A DNA stretch of 64,000 bases from the NCBI GenBank assembly GCA_004078665.1, contig SCFO01000003.1:1-64000 (forward strand). Direction: 5' to 3'. This document shows positions 43,062-51,201 of this stretch, in pieces. Made by a program: the position numbers and the translations under genes. The stretch is from Halobacillus fulvus. GTDB lineage: Bacteria; Bacillota; Bacilli; Bacillales; Halobacillaceae. The notes below the pieces were generated by a model, which made no database searches, was not told the DNA's origin, and saw nothing but the letters and a program-made list of their open reading frames with translations. Numbering within the stretch: position 1 is the first letter of the stretch; each line of letters opens with the position of its first letter.

Positions 43062-43973
43062 ATGAAACGTGCCCGTATTATTTATAATCCGACCTCTGGA
43101 AGAGAAGTAATCCGGAAGGTTCTGCCTGACATTTTCCAGCGCTTCGAGCAGAGTGGCTACGAAACGTCAGCCCATGCGACAACGTGCGCAGGTGATGCGA
43201 TAAAGGCAGCACGATATGCGGTGGAGCGTGAGTTTGATGTCGTCGTCGCAGCAGGCGGCGATGGAACAATCAATGAAGTCATCAATGGTTTAGCGGAGCA
43301 AAAGCACCGTCCGAAGCTCGGGATCATCCCGGTCGGAACGACGAATGACTTCGCCCGCGCGTTATGCATCCCGCGCAACATTCATAAAGCGGTCGATGTC
43401 ATTTTAGATGATTTCACAAAACCGCTTGATATTGGACGTGTCAACGACCATTACTTTATGAATATCGCCGGTGGCGGAAAAATAACCGAAATCTCTTACG
43501 AGGTGCCAAGCAAGCTGAAGACGATGATCGGTCAGCTCGCCTATTATTTAAAAGGGATCGAAATGCTGCCTTCCATACGCCCGACATACGTTGAAATGGA
43601 GTATGACGGCAAATGGTATGAAGGAGAAATCATGCTTTTCCTCGTGTCCAACACGAATTCTGTCGGCGGACTTGAGAAGTTGGCCCCGTCTGCGAAAATG
43701 GATGACGGTGTCTTCGACTTGATGATCATTGAAAAAATGAACATCGCTGAGTTTGTCCGCCTCGCAACGCTCGCTGCCCAGGGTCATCATTTGAATCACC
43801 CGAAATTCATTCATACCACTGCGAGCCGCGTGAAGGTGAAGACAGAGGATAAAATGCAACTGAATGTCGACGGGGAATACGGTGGATTATTGCCCGGGGA
43901 ATTTGTGAATCTTTATCGCCATTTGGAATTTTTTGTCCCGAAAGAAAAGTTTGGCGAGAAAGAGGAAGAATAA
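43062..43973 (+). CDS. dgkB: diacylglycerol kinase DgkB
   Basis: A soluble lipid kinase that phosphorylates diacylglycerol, recycling it during lipoteichoic acid synthesis. The 303-residue product has the DAGK catalytic domain with N-P-T-S-G at 9-13 and G-G-D-G-T-I-N-E at 65-72, the P-V-G-T-T-N-D-F-A-R block, and the C-terminal N-V-D-G-E-Y motif. TATGAT near 43020 may be its -10 box. It sits between gatB and rlmCD, as yerQ does in B. subtilis, where yerO and yerP are also present; both are absent here. Confidence 0.95.
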   Translation: MKRARIIYNPTSGREVIRKVLPDIFQRFEQSGYETSAHATTCAGDAIKAARYAVEREFDVVVAAGGDGTINEVINGLAEQKHRPKLGIIPVGTTNDFARALCIPRNIHKAVDVILDDFTKPLDIGRVNDHYFMNIAGGGKITEISYEVPSKLKTMIGQLAYYLKGIEMLPSIRPTYVEMEYDGKWYEGEIMLFLVSNTNSVGGLEKLAPSAKMDDGVFDLMIIEKMNIAEFVRLATLAAQGHHLNHPKFIHTTASRVKVKTEDKMQLNVDGEYGGLLPGEFVNLYRHLEFFVPKEKFGEKEEE

Positions 43974-43979
43974 AAAGGA

Positions 43980-44006
43980 AAGCGCTGCATTGCGGCGCTT
44001 TTTTGT
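43980..44006 (+). terminator. terminator after dgkB
   Basis: The stem AGCGCTGC / GCGGCGCT with a three-base loop is followed by TTTTTT. Confidence 0.83.
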
Positions 44007-44084
44007 TTGGATTCAAGAGAAGTCGATTCCCTCTTGAAACTATGATAAAATTTGTTCACAGAGTATGAAGTAAAGGACGGATGA

Positions 44085-45464
44085 ATGATGGCGAAACCAA
44101 AACCGCCTGTACAGAAAAATGAGACAATCACCCTTACATTTGAAGACCTGACCCATGAAGGCAATGGCGTAGGAAAAGTGGATGGCTATCCGCTGTTCGT
44201 ACCTTATGGCCTTCCTGGTGAACAGGCAGAAGTGAAGGTTGTGAAAGTGAAGAAAAACTTCGGTTTCGGAAAACTCCTTCATGTCACAGAAGAAAGCGAA
44301 GACCGAGTCGAGCCACCGTGTGACGTCTATTACAAATGCGGCGGTTGTCAGCTTCAGCATATGAGCTATTCGATGCAGCTCGATATGAAGCAAAAGCAGG
44401 TCAAAGACGTCATGAAAAAAATCGCTCACTTAGAGCACGTTCCTGTCCATCCAACAGCTGGTATGGCCGATCCATGGCGCTACCGCAACAAAGTCCAAAT
44501 CCCGGTCGGACAAAAAGAAGACGGTGAACTGATGACAGGCTTCTATCAAAAACGAAGCCACAACATCATCGATATGGACACATGTCTGATTCAGGACGAA
44601 ATGAACGATCGGATGGTCGAAAGCGTCCGCCGTATCGCTTCAAAGCTTGGGATATCAGCCTATAACGAAGAGACACATCGCGGAACGCTACGCCATATCA
44701 TGGTGCGTACCGGTCAAAATACAAAAGATATTATGGTCGTCCTCGTCACGAAGACGAAGAAGCTGCCACACCAGGAAGCACTGATCGACGAAATCCGCGA
44801 CGCCTTCCCGAACGTGAAGTCGATCGTCCATAACGTCAATAGCGCAAAAACAAACGTCATCCTAGGAAAAGAAACGAACATCATCTACGGAGACGAATAC
44901 ATCTACGATACCATCGGCGATATCAAATTCATGATTTCCCCGAAATCGTTCTACCAGGTCAACCCGACCCAGACGAAAAAGCTCTATGACCAGGCGCTGG
45001 AGTACGCCGACCTTCAAGGCGGCGAAACCGTCATCGATGCCTACTGCGGAATCGGTACAATCTCACTTTTCCTCGCCCAAAAAGCGAAGAAAGTCTACGG
45101 CGTCGAAATCGTCCCTGAAGCTGTCACGGATGCGAAGAAAAACGCCCGCCTGAATAACATGGACAATGCCGAATTCTACGTCGGCCAAGCCGAAAAGCTG
45201 ATGCCATGGTGGCGCAACCAAGGCCTCCGTCCAGACGTCATCGTCGTCGACCCGCCACGTAAAGGCTGCGACGAAGAGCTTCTCACGGCAATGCTCGACA
45301 TGGAACCCGAGCGTATCGTCTACGTATCGTGCAACCCATCGACACTAGCGCGTGATTTGCGCGTGTTGGAAGACGGTGGATATGAGACGAAAGAAGTTCA
45401 GCCAGTGGACATGTTCCCGCAGACGAGTCATGTGGAGTGTGTGACGTGGTTGCAGAAGAAATAG
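44085..45464 (+). CDS. rlmCD: 23S rRNA (uracil-C5)-methyltransferase, RlmCD type
   Basis: A 459-residue RumA-family enzyme that methylates uracils of 23S rRNA using S-adenosylmethionine. It has an N-terminal TRAM domain (about 10-70) and four cysteines, Cys79, Cys85, Cys88 and Cys167, in the arrangement that binds [4Fe-4S]. It also has the SAM loop D-A-Y-C-G-I-G-T near 318-325, D-P-P-R-K-G-C and the catalytic Cys416 in V-S-C-N-P-S-T-L. In Bacillus the single orthologue does both the U747 and U1939 sites. Two start codons, 44085 and 44088, are possible. Confidence 0.94.
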   Translation: MMAKPKPPVQKNETITLTFEDLTHEGNGVGKVDGYPLFVPYGLPGEQAEVKVVKVKKNFGFGKLLHVTEESEDRVEPPCDVYYKCGGCQLQHMSYSMQLDMKQKQVKDVMKKIAHLEHVPVHPTAGMADPWRYRNKVQIPVGQKEDGELMTGFYQKRSHNIIDMDTCLIQDEMNDRMVESVRRIASKLGISAYNEETHRGTLRHIMVRTGQNTKDIMVVLVTKTKKLPHQEALIDEIRDAFPNVKSIVHNVNSAKTNVILGKETNIIYGDEYIYDTIGDIKFMISPKSFYQVNPTQTKKLYDQALEYADLQGGETVIDAYCGIGTISLFLAQKAKKVYGVEIVPEAVTDAKKNARLNNMDNAEFYVGQAEKLMPWWRNQGLRPDVIVVDPPRKGCDEELLTAMLDMEPERIVYVSCNPSTLARDLRVLEDGGYETKEVQPVDMFPQTSHVECVTWLQKK

Positions 45465-45469
45465 TGGAA

Positions 45470-45495
45470 AGCAGAGGGGCTCCTCTGCTTTTTTG
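45470..45495 (+). terminator. terminator after rlmCD
   Basis: The stem AGCAGAGG / CCTCTGCT with a short loop is followed by TTTTTT. Confidence 0.9.
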
Positions 45496-45565
45496 ACATT
45501 TGAAAGGCTACTTCTTTATATAAAACATAAGTAAACCATCACCATGATGAGGAGGTATTAATTCC

Positions 45566-46198
45566 ATGACATCTAAACCCTTATCTCATGAAGAAATCAA
45601 AATCATCCTCGATACAGCTGATTGGATGATTGCCAAAGGAGGCAGGACCCAACTCGCCAAGGTTTTGAAAGGGTCGAAGGAGAAGAAGTTGTTGGAACTC
45701 GATTTGGACAAGAGCCCAGGTTATGGGTTTTATAAAGGTGAAAAAATCGAGGATGTTACAAACAAAATCAATTGGATGATCAAGCGGGATTTTATAACTC
45801 TCGAAAAATTCGGGAGGCTTCCACTAATCGTTTTTACCGATCGTGGTTGGCTGATTCAATCCGATCAGTTCTCAGACAAGCTCATTCGCGAATGGGAAGA
45901 GTGGTTACGGGAAGGCAAAAAAGAACCGGACATGATTTATTTGAAAGACCATAACCGGGATATGATCCTTCTAATGCTTGAGAAAATCAAAGCATCCGGT
46001 AACAAGGCTTTCATTCCATACTTGCAATTATGGGAGAAGATTGACTATAAAAAAGTCCGGGCAGCGATTCGGGAAACGGTTAGAGTGTTAGAAGGCAAAG
46101 TGCCTTTCGATGATTCGTTGTTAAAGGTTCAAGAAAAAAAGATTCAAAAGGCTTTAGATGGCCGACCATGGATAGATATTCTATTAGATGATCGATGA
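45566..46198 (+). CDS. RQC-minor-type DNA-binding protein
   Basis: A 210-residue protein with an RQC-like winged helix in residues 1-110. The stretch H-E-E-I-K-I-I-L-D-T-A-D-W-M-I-A-K-G-G-R resembles the family opening, and L-P-L-I-V-F-T-D-R-G-W is the typical end of the RQC fold. The C-terminal half is helical, with HEAT-like repeats and a closing W-I-D-I-L-L-D-D. I recognise it as similar to the RQC-minor-1 group. RecQ-C winged helices bind duplex DNA ends; no helicase is fused here, so the role is open. GAGGAGG precedes the ATG. The SEC-C gene follows closely. Confidence 0.75.
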   Translation: MTSKPLSHEEIKIILDTADWMIAKGGRTQLAKVLKGSKEKKLLELDLDKSPGYGFYKGEKIEDVTNKINWMIKRDFITLEKFGRLPLIVFTDRGWLIQSDQFSDKLIREWEEWLREGKKEPDMIYLKDHNRDMILLMLEKIKASGNKAFIPYLQLWEKIDYKKVRAAIRETVRVLEGKVPFDDSLLKVQEKKIQKALDGRPWIDILLDDR

Positions 46199-46220
46199 TT
46201 TCTTTGAAAGGAGCCCACAG

Positions 46221-47390
46221 ATGGATCAACGACAATGGCTGAAAAATATAGAAGCTTGGAGAGAGCGAGAGCGGAAGAGGCAGGAGAAGGCGGAACGAGA
46301 ATTCTGGAAGCATCCGTATACGGTGAGTACGCTTGAGGAGTGTCTCCAACGACTGACGAAATATGATTTGGATGAAATCCGGAAGTTTTATAACTTCCGA
46401 GGAGTCAGCCACTTGAACAAACAGGATTTAATTCACGTACTCAGTGAAGGAGTTCCATCCTTGTTTGGAAAAAGACTATCAATCTTGAAAGAGGAGCAAT
46501 ACAACCTGATTCAGGAAATGGTGCAAAATGGCGGAAGAACGGGTGCTGAGGGCTATTCGTAGGAGCAAGCGGTTGAACTCGTGCGTCGCGGGCTTGCATT
46601 CCCTGTCACACATGAGGGGGAGCGACTATTCGTTCTACCGGATGAATTGATCGATGCTTTTCAAGAAGCTGATCATGCTGAGCTTAGAAAAACGGTCAAA
46701 CTGAATTCAGAATGGCCCCTGTTGATGAATGGAATGCTCCATTATTACGGGTACATGAGCTCGAAGGATATCAGGGAAGCGTTGACGAGTTATACGGGAG
46801 AAACCATCGATCAACATCAGTTTTTTACGATCATCGATCAAATCCCGTATCACGTGAAAGGCTTCGAGTATGTCCGTGCCAAAAACGGGTTTAAAGATAT
46901 CGCAGCGGACGACCCCGACAAGATTGAACAAGAGCAAAAAGCGAGACCAGAGATCGGTTTTTATCGTTTCTCTAAAGCCCATCTATTAGAAGTAGGGGAA
47001 GACTCCGTGGATTTCTTCTCGGAAAAAATGGAAGACTTCTTCAAAGTAGTTAAACGATACTATGACGTCGATCGCGATTTACTCGAGGATCTCGGCTTTG
47101 AGCTTGAGACACTGATTCGAAACGGGACGAATATGCAGGAGTTGCTAAACGAAATGCAAGAGCGGCTCGAGATTCCGAATGAGAAAGTGCTGAAGGAACT
47201 GATGCAGGCGCTTGTCGAAGCGCACAACGATACGCGAATGTACAGTTTGAAAGGGCATAAGCCGAATGAGCTGAAGGAACAGGGAATGGAATCGAATGTT
47301 GTTCCTATAAGGCGTGCGCAAAAGGTTGGTCGGAATGAGCCGTGTCCTTGTGGGAGTGGGAAGAAGTATAAAAAGTGTTGTGGGAAATGA
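46221..47390 (+). pseudogene. SEC-C motif protein interrupted by in-frame amber codon
   Basis: One frame runs from ATG 46221 (after AAAGGAG) to TAA 47390 but is broken by TAG at 46560-46562. Before it lie 113 residues with a charged N-terminus and a Rho-N/SAP-like K-Y-D-L-D-E-I-R-K-F-Y segment. After it the same frame continues [14 protein letters not shown] and ends in the zinc-binding SEC-C motif [13 protein letters not shown]. The sequence reads smoothly across the stop, as if a sense codon (TGG or CAG are one step away) had mutated. A separate start at GTG 46581 has no close ribosome-binding site. It is either a recent pseudogene, a read-through product, or a sequencing error. Confidence 0.75.
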
Positions 47391-47418
47391 AGCTTGTCCT
47401 TTTTGGGACAGGCTTTTT
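47391..47418 (+). terminator. terminator after the SEC-C gene
   Basis: The stem AGCTTGTCC / GGACAGGCT is followed by TTTTTT. Confidence 0.85.
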
Positions 47419-47778
47419 TAAATGGCAATTAGTCTGTACTAAGAATAGTAAGTGCCATAGTGTGTGACACGAGGACTATACTGGTTCTTTGGGATTTTAT
47501 ACTGAATAAGAGGTAAAGAAATCATATATTAATGCAAAAAAAGAGAACATAAAATAATAAATGCTAATGCGTTAGATGGAATGTGTAAATGGGAAATGAA
47601 TATTCTAAGTTATGTACTGATGATTAATCAAATAATTGCAGCTCATTATAAGTATATGACCAACAGCGAATACATTGCGTTAAATTTTTTTATAATATTG
47701 AAAGTTATGATTATATACAACTAAAATGATAAAATATTCGTATAATAAATTTTGTACTATAAGGAGGCATCCACCTAA
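47419..47778. other. AT-rich leader of the TerB-N operon
   Basis: The sequence turns sharply AT-rich here and stays so to about 54.5 kb. No coding frame is supported. TATAAT at 47741-47746 is a possible -10 box but has no good -35 partner at 17 bases. AAGGAGG at 47761-47767 serves the next gene. No terminal repeats, integrase or tRNA mark the junction. Confidence 0.5.
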
Positions 47779-49869
47779 ATGAAAAAAGACCTGGCTATAG
47801 GTTACACATTGGCCTTATTCCTCGGCGGCATTGGTGCCCATTTGTTTTATTACGGGAAATATATTAGGGCAACGCTATATTTAATTTTTTCTTGGACACT
47901 AATTCCAATAGTGCTAGGTTGGATTGACATGTTTTTTATAAAGAAGTGGACGGATAGATCTAATACTATTGATGCGGGAATAACTAATGAAAACACTAAT
48001 AACATTAGAGAATATGATCATAGTGAAATTGATTATTCTCAATCTGCCGAAAAGAAGAATGTCACTACCTTATCTAAAAATGCTTCAACTCCTACAGAGC
48101 CACCTCAAGAAAAAAGCATAATACAATCCAGCGTACAGGGTAACCAAAATAAAAAATCTTCCTTTTATGAGGAAAAGGAAATTATCCTTCCTGAGTACAG
48201 TCATCTAGAAACAAAACAAGAAATTATAGCTCGAGTTAGAAAAAAATTGAATGTAGAAAAAAAATCATCTAAACGAACGCAATTGAGTTTAGAAACCTAT
48301 GTTTCACATGGAGCAGAGCAATTTGGGAGAGATTCTTGGCGCTACCGGAACCGAAGTGAAGAAAAAGTTGATGAAATCCCTTTTGACTCCTATTGGCCGA
48401 CGTTTGAAAACTTAACGGATAAGCAAAAGGAATGGTACTTCTATTGGAGAAAATGTGTGCTTAATAAGCAGTACATTGATGTAGATTTAAGCTACATATT
48501 CATTTTTGTTTATGAATTAATTAACTATACGTTTAATAAAAGTGCTGCGTTCAATGTAAGTATGTTGGTCAGACTACTTAACAATTATTCAGAAAGGTAC
48601 CCTAAATTATATATGTATCTAAATGATTGGATTGCGGATATGTTTTACGAGTTAGGAGAGTTTGAATTAGCCAAGAAGTGGGATAATCGACAAATAGAAT
48701 TTCCGAAGCTCTATTCGGAAATTGAAAACAAAGAAAATGACCTTAACAAAATTCATATGAATGTTTGGAAGCCGTATATTAGAAACTATATGGAAACTGA
48801 ATTTTTAAAGCAGCACAGAGAAGAGATCTACAAAGCATTTAAAGAAAGTATTCCTTTATTAGAAGAAAAATATCGTGAGCAAGCATCTTCATTATTAGAC
48901 AATTGGTTTACAGTTAAAAATTCTCGTGAAATTAGACAGCTCTTTAGTAGTGCTGTAATAGTAAGAGAAGAAAGTGAAGTGCACATCCCTTTTGCGAGCT
49001 GTGAAGTGAACCAAAAGGCATATGATGATATATCTAACCTATTTCGCTTGGCAGAGAATGTCACTAGAAAGCAAAAGGGAGAGTATAAAAACATCAATGT
49101 GGATAATGGGGTGTTACCACAAAATATGAAAGAGTCGGTTAAAAATATTAACAGTCGGTTCAAAGTTGTACAAGAAAAAGAAGAGAGCAATTTTGGGGAA
49201 ATTATCCCGCCTAAACCAAACACTCCAACTCAAGTAAATGTTAATGCACAGGAGATTACCTGGGAGATGATAAAGAATAAGGAAGAAGAGTTGACTAGGA
49301 TGAAGGCCCAGTTTAAACAGTCTTCTGATGCTGCCTTAGATAGAAGTGAGACTTCAACAGAAAAATCTACCGAAGCTATTCTAGATGCAGAAGCAAGGGA
49401 AGACCCAGTTTCTCTTGATTGGGAGGTTATCAAACAGAAGGAATACGAATTGTCCAATTTCGAAAGTACCCTAGATGATACAGATTATGAGTCCGATACT
49501 GATAAGCACCTATTTACATCTCCGAAAGAGAATACACGAAATGATTTCCAATCAGATTCATTGAAAACTATGTTTGAAGATGAAAAAGGACTGGAACAAG
49601 AAGATGTTCAACAATTTATAAATGCTTTGTCTTTAGATGAGAAGGACTTCCTTTTAATATTTAATGACTTAAGCTTGAGTAAAGACCATGCTTCTTCATT
49701 TGCTAAAGGAAAAGGTCAAATGCTTGGAGTATTCTTAGATGCAATTAATGAAAAGTCTTATGAATTATTGGATGAAGTTCTTGTGGAAGAGTATGACAAT
49801 GAAATAAAAATTCTGGGAGATTTTCAAACAATCCTAGAGAAAGTAAGGAGAGAAAGGTATGAACATTAA
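47779..49869 (+). CDS. TM2 / TerB-N / TerB-C domain membrane protein
   Basis: The first gene of the accessory operon encodes 696 residues. Residues 4-55 form a TM2 domain (F-L-G-G-I-G-A-H-L-F-Y-Y-G-K, then V-L-G-W-I-D-M-F-F). A polar linker to about 195 follows, then a TerB-N domain at about 200-385 (D-K-Q-K-E-W-Y-F-Y-W-R, Y-I-F-I-F-V-Y-E-L-I-N). A disordered region holds two copies of a W-E-x-I-K-x-K-E-x-E-L motif (about 495-505 and 548-558). A TerB-C domain at about 600-690 contains M-L-G-V-F-L-D-A-I-N-E. A classical metal-binding TerB core is not obvious. The protein should be membrane-tethered with most mass in the cytoplasm. The next gene starts 11 bases inside its end. Base composition marks it as acquired. 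Confidence 0.85.
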   Translation: MKKDLAIGYTLALFLGGIGAHLFYYGKYIRATLYLIFSWTLIPIVLGWIDMFFIKKWTDRSNTIDAGITNENTNNIREYDHSEIDYSQSAEKKNVTTLSKNASTPTEPPQEKSIIQSSVQGNQNKKSSFYEEKEIILPEYSHLETKQEIIARVRKKLNVEKKSSKRTQLSLETYVSHGAEQFGRDSWRYRNRSEEKVDEIPFDSYWPTFENLTDKQKEWYFYWRKCVLNKQYIDVDLSYIFIFVYELINYTFNKSAAFNVSMLVRLLNNYSERYPKLYMYLNDWIADMFYELGEFELAKKWDNRQIEFPKLYSEIENKENDLNKIHMNVWKPYIRNYMETEFLKQHREEIYKAFKESIPLLEEKYREQASSLLDNWFTVKNSREIRQLFSSAVIVREESEVHIPFASCEVNQKAYDDISNLFRLAENVTRKQKGEYKNINVDNGVLPQNMKESVKNINSRFKVVQEKEESNFGEIIPPKPNTPTQVNVNAQEITWEMIKNKEEELTRMKAQFKQSSDAALDRSETSTEKSTEAILDAEAREDPVSLDWEVIKQKEYELSNFESTLDDTDYESDTDKHLFTSPKENTRNDFQSDSLKTMFEDEKGLEQEDVQQFINALSLDEKDFLLIFNDLSLSKDHASSFAKGKGQMLGVFLDAINEKSYELLDEVLVEEYDNEIKILGDFQTILEKVRRERYEH

Positions 49870-51199
49870 AAAGAGAGATTCCGATGCCATTTTAAATTCT
49901 CTAGCGGGTGGTGTTGTGCCGAGCAGGGGTCTGCACCACATTATGGTTGGTCGCACAAGGGAAGGCGAACAAATAATCAATGATTTGGAAAGTGTTGAAG
50001 ATGGGGCATCTGTTGTGAAGTTTTTCATCGGTGATTTTGGTAGTGGGAAAAGCTTTATACAAGCATTAATTAAACAAATGGCGTTCCGAAAAAAGTTTGT
50101 TGTAACGAATGGTGATTTCACTCCTGAACGTCGCTTATACGGCAGTGAGCGAAAAGCTGTTGCTATCTATTCAGAATTGATGAAGAATCTATCGATTGCT
50201 ACTAAACCAGAAGGCAATGCTTTAGGAACGATATTAGAAAAGTGGATCAATGACATTCAGATGAAAGTGGTCAATGAGAATGGATATGAAGGAACTGAAT
50301 TAAATAATCCTCTGTATATAAAAGACGTAGAGACTGAAATTCAAAGTGTTATTTTAAAGATGGAAGATTTAACGGGTGGCTTCGACTTCATACGAGTATT
50401 AACACTATATTTCAAAGGTTTCGTTCAAGAGGATCCAGAACTTCAACGTTCCGTCTTGAAGTGGATACGCGGAGAATACTTAACCAAAACAGACGCACGT
50501 CAGGAGTTAGGCGTACGAGGTATTGTTGATGACAGCAACTATTATCAGTATTTGAAGGTTATAGCTGTTTTCATTCGTCAAATCGGCTATCAAGGTTTAG
50601 TGGTTAACTTTGATGAGGCTATTAACTTATATAAAATAACACATTCTGAATCGCGAAAGAAAAACTATGAAACCATCTTAAAGATGTACAACGATACTTT
50701 GCAGGGAAATGTGGAAGGGTTATATATAACGTTCAGCGGTACTAAAACCTTCTTAGAAGATGAACGTAAAGGTCTATACAGCTATGGAGCTCTAAAGCGC
50801 AGGTTAGAAGTGAATCAGTTTGAAACCGAAGAGTTCCGTGATCTTGCCCAGCCTGTCATCAAACTTATTCCATTAGATCAGAATGATACGTTCGTATTGT
50901 TAAGAAAATTAAGGGATATTCACGCTACTCACTATAAATACGAAACCTTTATTTCAGATGAACAAATTGTAGAATTTCTTAAGCAACAGTACGCTAAGCC
51001 CGGTGCAACAGAGTTTTTAACTGTCGGCCACATTATTCGGGCGTTCCTGGGAGCTTTGAACCTTTTACATCAAAATCCTAACATGGATTCTGTAGCTATA
51101 TTCGATAAAGCTTCAGAAGAAGTGGATACAGTATCATCGAATTACGAAGAAGAAACAAGAGTTAATGTTTCGTCACGCTTTTCTAGAATGGAGGACTAG
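49859..51199 (+). CDS. BrxD-like P-loop ATPase (DUF2791 type)
   Basis: A 446-residue AAA-type ATPase with Walker A G-D-F-G-S-G-K-S at 58-65, Walker B L-V-V-N-F-D-E-A at 247-254, and a sensor-like Y-I-T-F-S-G-T-K-T-F at 289-298. The opening G-G-V-V-P-x-x-G-L-x-x-I-x-V-G-R and the L-L-x-x-L-R/I-H section match BrxD-type ATP-binding proteins known from BREX type 2 and related clusters. The ATG overlaps the TerB-N gene by 11 bases, and the helicase starts three bases after the stop. It probably powers or gates the helicase; this is inferred from the pairing. Confidence 0.85.
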   Translation: MNIKKRDSDAILNSLAGGVVPSRGLHHIMVGRTREGEQIINDLESVEDGASVVKFFIGDFGSGKSFIQALIKQMAFRKKFVVTNGDFTPERRLYGSERKAVAIYSELMKNLSIATKPEGNALGTILEKWINDIQMKVVNENGYEGTELNNPLYIKDVETEIQSVILKMEDLTGGFDFIRVLTLYFKGFVQEDPELQRSVLKWIRGEYLTKTDARQELGVRGIVDDSNYYQYLKVIAVFIRQIGYQGLVVNFDEAINLYKITHSESRKKNYETILKMYNDTLQGNVEGLYITFSGTKTFLEDERKGLYSYGALKRRLEVNQFETEEFRDLAQPVIKLIPLDQNDTFVLLRKLRDIHATHYKYETFISDEQIVEFLKQQYAKPGATEFLTVGHIIRAFLGALNLLHQNPNMDSVAIFDKASEEVDTVSSNYEEETRVNVSSRFSRMED

Positions 51200-51201
51200 T
51201 A

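Noticed and set aside
46581-47390. The SEC-C C-terminal half as an independent gene from GTG 46581
   Set aside because: There is no ribosome-binding site at normal distance, and the frame is continuous with the upstream half across a single TAG, so one interrupted gene is the simpler reading.
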